Notes under the pieces: model-generated
The model's input: only the letters and a program-made list of their open reading frames with translations
Told to the model about the DNA's origin: nothing
The model's database searches: none
Position numbers and translations under genes: made by a program
Shown: in pieces, positions 57,277-64,000 of the stretch
Layout: the number at the start of each line of letters is the position of its first letter
Position numbering within the stretch: position 1 is the first letter of the stretch
Assembly: GCF_018812025.1 (NCBI RefSeq)
Contig: NC_063045.1
Span: 21,038,656-21,102,655, forward strand
Origin: Megalobrama amblycephala
Taxonomy: Eukaryota > Chordata > Actinopteri > Cypriniformes > Xenocyprididae
Direction of reading: 5' to 3'
Length of the DNA: 64,000 bases

Positions 57277-58881
57277 ACATACAAGAAAGATGCATGAAAT
57301 TCGCTGCTTGACGATTTGAATACGCGTCCTCTATATTAAATGCAAGCCAAAAAGTGGTTGACAACATGCCCCACTCAACCTTTTAAAAAAACTAAGAAAA
57401 AAAAAGTTACCAATACAAATGACTTTGTCAACAGAAACAAAGTTGTGCCCTTCTGATTCACTGCTCTCCTGAAACAATGTAAAGTTAATGTGACACGACA
57501 ACTTGTGTTGCAATTACTAGTCTGTAATTAGTCTGCTGCACCTAAGGCCATGATATGCTAATGCTAATGATAAAGAAATTACAGTGTCAAAAGAAATTAG
57601 TGCATGTGAGTTGAATTACCACAAAATCCTGCTAATGTATAATATCTGAATTAAAATCAGTGAGCGTGATTGATAAGATGCTTACGGCAGTGGAGTAACA
57701 GGTTTAGCCTAGTTGCGTATGACACAGGAGTGAATGAAATGTGACTAAATATTTCTGGCTTTCTTCCAGCTTTTTTGTGATTGTTCTGCAGATAACTTTC
57801 CAATTTCAAGAGGCAGAACGTCAGTCAGAATGACTTGTGAATGACTTAGTCTCAATCATTTGTGAATCGGTTGTGAGCGGTAATAGAGTTTCATATCTTC
57901 AAAATGGTTAGGCTTTTTATCTATTTTACTGCGTCACGGCAAACTTTTTTTTTATGTGTGTTTACTTCACATGTTGTGTTCACAAAACCTAATCGCAATG
58001 ATTCTGTCCCTGTTGGAGAAAGTTATTTAATTTATATTCCAAACATAATGAAATACATTCCATTGGTAACGGAACAGTTTACCCAACATAAACTCTGCCA
58101 TTATTTACTCACCATACTTTGTCCGCAATCCAGCATGAGTGAGGTCTAGGTGATGCATGCCTGGAGCATTTTTATCATCTTTTCAGTGCATTTTAAAACC
58201 CCCCTCTGAGAGCACATCTAGTAAACATGTTTCAGACAAGTCAATCAGCTTTCTCTCCTGACCAATCAATTGAGTGGCCAGGGCTTAAAGCGCCCTAGAA
58301 ATAGATTGAGGTTTTTCAAACAGTCCAGAGTGCACTTAAGCATGAGGATAAATCGGCTAACATTTCCATCTGAGGCCCAGCATGGCATATTAATGGCCGT
58401 TATATTTGGTTTTGGTCACATCTGACCACCAAAGATGCTTTTAAAGCTTCCACTCTACGTACTTTGCCTGGCAAAGAGGAATACAACAGTGAGAGCCATC
58501 TGAATTTTCTGGGGTTTATGGATTTCAACTGTCTAAAGAAGTGGGTTGCTGCCCACACACAAAATAAGATGCAGAAGATAAAGAAGGAGGTGACATTTAG
58601 GGCTTGCCAAATGCAAAATCTGAGGGTTTTAAATGAGGTCCTTGCTCAGCTCTTGATTCCTTGGATTTATGCTCAAAGGCCATGTTTCTGACTTTGCTCT
58701 CACAGCGCATAGTAAATGAAAATGTACTGAAATTACAACTCGCTCTAGGCAGAAATGCAGTTTTATGCCCAAAGCATATAAGCCTACCATGGCACTCATA
58801 ATACATTGAACTTTCGGAATCTGTGAAGTCTTTCAGAGGGAAACTGAACATGCAGTAGAAAGTATTTCCAGTATTTCCATA
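57277..58881. other. Unique DNA
   Basis: No repeat family or gene recognised. About 58140-58500 is more balanced in composition and unique; frames there are short and without domain. Confidence 0.35.
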
Positions 58882-58907
58882 TATTATATTATATTATATT
58901 ATATTAT
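58882..58907. repeat. Short (ATTAT)n
   Basis: About five units of the pentanucleotide ATTAT; similar to the tract at 59584. Confidence 0.85.
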
Positions 58908-58984
58908 GGACACTGATGAACCATACAGGTAGTGTGAATTACATACTTGACTGTGTAATGAACAACATGACAAGGGACAATTAA

Positions 58985-59510
58985 CCCCTTAAGCCCGAAG
59001 TGTGCCGCCAGCGGTACGCTACTCCCCGCAAAAAAATTCATAATCAAATTACTAAGCAACCACTGACAGGAATAACACAAAATAGGTATCATTTTAAAGC
59101 TTAGAAGCGTTTTAATGCATCCAACCATTTTGTTAAACTCTTAAAGGGTTAGTTCACCCAAAAATGAAAATTCTGTCATTTATTACTTACCCTCATGACG
59201 TTTTACACCCGTAAGTCCTTCGTTAATCTTCAGAACACAAATTAAGATATTTTAGTTGAAATCCGATGGCTCCGTGAGGCCTTCATAGGGAGCAATGACA
59301 TTTCCTCTCTCAAGGTCCATAAAGGTACTAAAAACATATTTAAATTGATTCATGTGAGTACAGTGGATCAATATTAATATTATAAAGCGACGAGAATGTT
59401 TTTGGAGTGCCAAAAAAAACAAAATAACGACTTATTTAGTGATGGCCGATTTCAAAACACTGCTTCAGGAAGCATCAGAGCACAAATGAATCGGTGTACT
59501 CTACTATGGT
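58985..59510. mobile_element. CCCCTTAAGCC element piece with inserted hairpin-MITE arm
   Basis: TTAA|CCCCTTAAGCC and CTAAGCAACCACTGACAGGA match 46482-46600. At 59141-59144 its TTAA is followed by AGGGTTAGTTCACCC, the left arm of the hairpin family seen whole at 38928, which runs to about 59510 and then stops. The right arm and the rest of the host element are missing. Confidence 0.65.
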
Positions 59511-59583
59511 CACTAAAGACCCGAGCTATGCGTTTAAGGGAGATGAAGTCAGATATTTAAAATTAATTTTAATCATTTTACTT

Positions 59584-59633
59584 TATTATATTATATTATA
59601 TTATATTATGTTATTTTATATTATATTATATTA
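59584..59633. repeat. (TTATA)n with interruption
   Basis: About nine TTATA units interrupted by TTATGTTATT. Confidence 0.85.
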
Positions 59634-59639
59634 AACAAT

Positions 59640-59965
59640 TATGTTGTCATCCCACAGTGCATTCTGATGCCATCACTTCCCCAGGTAAACGGCACACATG
59701 TGCATTGCCATCCGCATGACGTAAAAGAAACGAGACTCACCAGACCAGGCGAACTTCTTCCACTGCTTCAAGGTCCAGTTCCAACGCTTGCATGCCCATT
59801 GAAGGTGCTTTTAACGGTGGACAGGGGTCATCATAGATACTCTGAATGGTCTGTGGCTACACAGCCCCATGCGCAGCAGACTGGGATGACGCATTCCTCC
59901 CATAACCATCCTTAAAATCCCCAGACAGGATAAACTTTGTTGCCCTCATGCATCGATGAGCCTTG
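59640..59965 (-). pseudogene. Tc1-like transposase middle fragment, catalytic Asp lost
   Basis: The minus-strand translation shows LRMGLCSHRPFRVSMMTPVH, a stop, then KHLQWACKRWNWTLKQWKKF and AWSGESRFF. In the family this last motif is WSDE(S/T)RF with the first catalytic Asp. Here the codon reads GGT, so the Asp has become Gly. A premature stop precedes it and a frameshift follows. The piece would follow the N-terminal domain preserved at 11745-11945 of a similar family member. No terminal repeats are visible. Confidence 0.8.
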
Positions 59966-61084
59966 AACGTGTAGTGAATAATATGACAAGGAACAGTTAA
60001 TTAGTTTTATTAATTACTGTTAATTTTATGCTAGTCTTGAAGTTAAATTATTTTATATTAAAGCCATTCATGTTCACTTTTGATACCAGTGACCGCTAGC
60101 GCATTTTGAGGTCCGCTACAGCAATCCATGGCTCCAGCGACCATCTGCATCATCAGCAAATTTGGCACTTTTCAACGGATAATCTCCCATGATAAGAACC
60201 CCACCAACCCATTTCACATTATCTGATGTTATCTCACACACCAAAGTCCAATTTCTCAGTTCAATCACAAAACGGTGAGCAGATAAAAAAAGTCACCCTC
60301 AACTTACACACCCTGATGAGCCAATGAAGCTGAAGAGCTGCAAGAGAACAGGCCAGAGATAGAGGCTTTTCTGATCTTTGGTCATCTGTTGGGTCATTCC
60401 TGTTGAGAAGTACCTTGTCAACTCTTACATTAAAACATGAATAATATATAAGAGGATGTCTATGAAAAGATATACCAGACTATCAGAAATAGAAATCAAT
60501 TTAGATTATAACCATCTTTTAATATTTTTATATTATAATGGTAATGTAAAATAAAATACTGTAAAACATCTTAACCATCTAATAAAATAAAATAAAAAAA
60601 CATTCATTTTTATCAAGATACCAAACCAACCAACTAATATAAATTGAAAACTTATAAACTGATTTCCATTTAAAACAGTATTACCTAGAAAACCATAATG
60701 ATTTATTGAAAGTTCAAGGCGGAGAAACAACAACAGGTGAATAAACGGGTAAGTTATTCCACAAAATCACAGGAGAGTAGGTTTCACACAGAGGATGTTC
60801 TCTAATATTAACAGGATTTCAGGACATAACACAAGATAACTGGAGGAGAACTTATCGAATCATCAGGTAGCCTAATCTAAAAAAAAAACATGAAAACATT
60901 AGCTAGAAAAATGAAGAAAAACTTTAAAACATGAAATTAAATGTAATATAATACATTTAAAATAATATATAAACACATAATATGTTATATATTATCTATA
61001 TTTTTTTTTAAAAATAGATGTGCCTTAATAAATTGACATTTTCAGTTAGTACACTTATAATCACACGGCTATATTAAAAATATT
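59966..61084. other. Unique AT-rich DNA
   Basis: No gene or repeat family recognised. The stretch is progressively AT-rich after 60400. Confidence 0.4.
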
Positions 61085-61800
61085 ATATTATAAACGGATA
61101 GTTCCGGCCCTTGATTCTGATTGGTTGAGTCCATAGACTGTGGTTTAGTCACGTTCGTAACGTAAACATGTTTGTTCTCTATTTATTTTGTTCATTGAAG
61201 CTTTAGCTTACTGCATTATGTAGAAGAATATTGTGAGAGAGATATGGAGTGACCGAGTGTATTACCTGCAATCAGATTTAGCATTTTCCTTCAGGTCAGT
61301 CCTATGTTCATAATAAAAAATCCATTTGAATGTCCGCTGTATCTTTTCCTTTTAACATTTAATGGGTTTTCCCGTGCCCTGCTGACACTGACAGCGCTTG
61401 TCAAAGCATTTGTCATTTGCGTCTTTTTCCGTGTTCACAACAAGTTTCAATATAAAAGTCTTTGGAACTGAGTGACTCGCTCATAAAGACAGTCTTTGTC
61501 GCCATCTAATGGCGTAATAATGTAACTTCTGTTGCTGTTCACGGTCAGGGACTATTTTTTCAGCGGAAGGAAGCCATTTAATGATTTTATTTCATGAAAG
61601 TTGCATTGATGCATATTTTTTTTATTTAACATTTGTATTGTGTGGTAACCGTTTTATAAAAGCAATAAGCCCTGTGAAGCCGTGGTTTACAGTGAATTTA
61701 TAACAGCTGAGGGAGTTTCAGGCTAACAACACCCCTTAGCTGTTATAAATTCACTGTAAACCACGGCTTCTTGCGGCTTATTGCTTTATTATATTATTAT
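61085..61800. mobile_element. Probable MITE ending in a long hairpin
   Basis: TATAAACGGATAGTTCCGGC at the left looks like the start of a fish MITE. The right end is a hairpin: GCCGTGGTTTACAGTGAATT at 61680 pairs with AATTCACTGTAAACCACGGC at 61750. Outer limits and duplication are not certain. Confidence 0.5.
61661..61788. repeat. Inverted repeat with about 54-bp arms
   Basis: AGCAATAAGCC ... TTATAACAGCT and its complement flank a loop of about 35 bases (GAGGGAGTTTCAGG). Confidence 0.8.
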
Positions 61801-62575
61801 ATTAAATATTTAAAATTCACCTCTATGTTCATTTAAAGAAGATTTGAAACAACATGAAGGTGAGTATGTTAGGTAAACTGTTTGAGTGTGATATTGTAAT
61901 GAGGTTTTCTTTTAATATAATATAAAACTTAATGGAACTAACATGATTATGATCTTCAGAAACTGTATATTCTATACAGTATGATGAGTAGCTGAAAATG
62001 TATTGAATTACAGGAATGAGTCTGTTAATTAGACTGAAGAAGGTCTGCAGTCGACGTCTCTGGCCATTCCTTGTGATGAGGGGAAGGATATGAAAGCCAT
62101 AAGAAATGACACTAGGGCTAGTATTCACATGTAATTGCTCACCCAGGGAGGAAGCAAAGAGACTAGTGGTCTAGTGCACACCCGAGGTGTCAGGTTCTGT
62201 CAGGATGATGAAACTCCACACAGCCCACAGACTTGCTCTGAGACTGCCGGGTGCCAGGGGGGACGTCAATTTTCGACTTTATAAATCTAAAATTGATGAA
62301 ATATGAGGACACTCTTCACCGGCTATGGCTTAGTTTTATATTTTAGAGGTCCTTTACTGCAGCCACTCGGGATTTGGCCCCTGATTCATGTTACACCGAA
62401 GCCAAGAGCCTTTGAAATGCGAGAGTTTGTTCCAAATACCACAACAACATTGTGTACAGCAGATTTGATTTCGTCCGCTTATCATGTGGAAGAACTGAAA
62501 GTAATCTGCGGATTAGCATGTGTTTCTTCAACTATGGACACTTTTGGACCTGTGGACTTTAGAATATACAATATA

Positions 62576-62578
<3 letters not shown>
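61801..62578. other. Unique DNA
   Basis: No repeat family or gene recognised. The frame at 62303-62767 reads through a (TA)n tract and is not believed to be real. Confidence 0.35.
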
Positions 62579-62631
<53 letters not shown>

Positions 62632-62632
62632 T
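62579..62632. repeat. (AT)n then (AC)n dinucleotide repeat
   Basis: About 22 AT units followed by four AC units. Confidence 0.95.
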
Positions 62633-63720
62633 ATAAAGTTGACTTTCAAAATTGGACATACATTCTACATTCTATTGATTTTTCTTTATTGTATTCACAT
62701 CTCAAGTCAAAATTTCATTTTAAGCATGCTGTTCACTGTTGTCTCCATGGTAACCAAATTCACTTAAAAATAATAATACAAAATGATTAGGGGGTTATTA
62801 ATTGGTTGTGATGGAAATGACATTATAACTGAGGAAGATGCATAATTTGAGGGGGAAATTATATAAATCATTTTCACACTGAATACTGAACAATGATTAT
62901 TTCACTTCTTTTTTTTTATCATAATTCAGAAATGCATTTAAAAGCACAGGAATGTATCATATGATTTCCCTGACCTCACAGTGAACCAATGTCTCATTAT
63001 GCACTGGGGCATATTCCATATGCAAAACGGCAAAAAATTTGACAACTGACAAGAGTGCAATCTTGCAAAGACAGAAATATCCTCAAATGACATGGGTTTA
63101 CTGTCAAAAACTGTACAGTATGCCTCGGATGAAGAGAACTATCTCCACAATTAGGCACATTACATGTGATGGGAACTGGAGATGACTCTTTATTCATCTC
63201 CAAAGAAAATTAACGTTTATGGATTTTTATGGGCATTATTTCATCCCTGACTGGTCATGTCAGATCTATGGAAAACCATTTCCACCACATAAAAAAAAAC
63301 ATGTTTTAGTAAATTATGACATAAAAAGTCGAAATTATAAATCAAAGTTGACATTGAGAAAAATTATTATGCATAATTAGAATTAAAATAATTATGCTTT
63401 TGTCGTTATTTTGACTTATGTCATAATTATGACTTTGTGAAGAGCTGAAATTCAAAGTGAAAATTGACAAAATATTGTGACAATTCAAAATTACAAGACT
63501 CATTATTATGACAAAATTATGAGATAAAAGGAAAGTATTATGATTCTTTTTTGTCTTTTTATGTCATGTTATGCCATTGACTTTCACTGTGTGCACAGAA
63601 AACCCCCATAAAAAATATGTTTGCTTTTTTCGCGATTTAAATTACTGCCATGTTAGAATGCACGTAGAACTGTCATCTTTTATATTCAGTAAATGATTGT
63701 TTGTTAACAGTGTAATTCTA
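62633..63720. other. AT-rich DNA with AATTATGAC-type phrases
   Basis: About 63310-63540 contains loosely repeated TCATAATTATGACTT-like phrases on both strands, a degenerate minisatellite or low-complexity tract. The rest is unique with no gene. Confidence 0.4.
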
Positions 63721-64000
63721 GGATCACAGGTGGAATCAAACCGTCCGTTAGCTGCCTGTCAGATAGATGACAGTGAACGCCGTGTTCAATAAAAAAGATA
63801 AACACGCAAGAGAGCCGTGACCCTGGTCCAGGCGAGGAGACATGAAGTCAGGCGTCAAAATGATTTTCATAGCAGATTAAGCTGGCAGCCGGGCCGTTTC
63901 AGGGGCGGGCGCAGCAAACATTCCGGATTAGGATCAGCGCTTATGTGCCCGTTAAGATGATTGCGTTTCGGGGAAATACGCTTTCCGTGCGTTTATTGAA
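63721..64000. promoter_or_regulatory. GC-richer block at right edge, candidate enhancer
   Basis: Composition shifts abruptly from AT-rich to balanced. It contains CTGTCAGATAGATGACAG (63757-63774), an inverted pair of TGACAG sites as bound by MEIS/TALE factors, a GGATTA bicoid-type site at about 63924, and TGATTG-type sites. No frame or repeat. This could be a developmental enhancer or the upstream edge of a gene. Inference only; the sequence is cut by the window end. Confidence 0.3.

Noticed and set aside
62303..62767. 154-codon frame
   Set aside because: Its length depends on reading through an (AT)n tract, and no family is recognisable.
1..64000. An endogenous retrovirus, toxin system or bacterial-type defence locus
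   Set aside because: No gag, pol or env motifs, toxin motifs or operon-like frames were seen; only solo LTRs and DNA-transposon remnants are supported.

Overview
The window looks like nuclear DNA of a teleost fish, most likely a cyprinid. It is AT-rich, densely packed with DNA-transposon derivatives, and carries repeat families I recognise from zebrafish-type genomes: TTAA-target MITEs, hAT- and Tc1-type elements, and a 5S rRNA-derived SINE. There is no prokaryotic gene organisation, no rRNA operon, no CRISPR array and no intact protein-coding gene that I can support. Most open frames are chance frames or lie inside repeats.

Layout. At 1-2.35 kb, unique DNA is followed by a GC/CpG-rich block with a CRE-like site, an E-box and a minus-strand splice donor. 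This is a possible promoter and 5' exon of a gene lying off the left edge. At 2.8-13.1 kb comes a run of TTAA-flanked MITEs (three copies of one ~950 bp family, one nested in another MITE), a terminal-repeat element with a tRNA-like core, a Tc1 transposase remnant and a hairpin element. At 13.7-23.5 kb there are (TA)n DNA, an inverted repeat pair, long-hairpin MITEs (one inserted in a second MITE), hAT-like MITEs, MITE copy 4 and a solo LTR. At 23.5-36.3 kb lie TA-flanked elements nested in relatives, an hAT element with a clean 8-bp duplication, solo LTRs, a SINE split by an LTR split by a MITE, and a broken Tc1-like element. At 36.3-48.2 kb long AT-rich or unique stretches alternate with MITEs, a composite element and AT satellites. 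At 48.2-50.3 kb a degenerate minisatellite is interrupted by a DNA element carrying the broken N-terminal part of a RecQ-like helicase. At 51.6-53.8 kb there is a local duplication with a hairpin MITE and MITE copy 6. At 56.15-57.27 kb lies a foldback element made of a minisatellite. The rest is unique DNA with MITEs, a second Tc1 transposase fragment that has lost a catalytic Asp, and at the right edge a GC-richer block that may be an enhancer.

How it works together: there is no pathway here. The window is gene-poor intergenic or intronic DNA built by repeated insertion, much of it at TTAA and much of it nested. Element ends were located from terminal repeats and target duplications read by eye. 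Where a boundary is approximate the entry says so.
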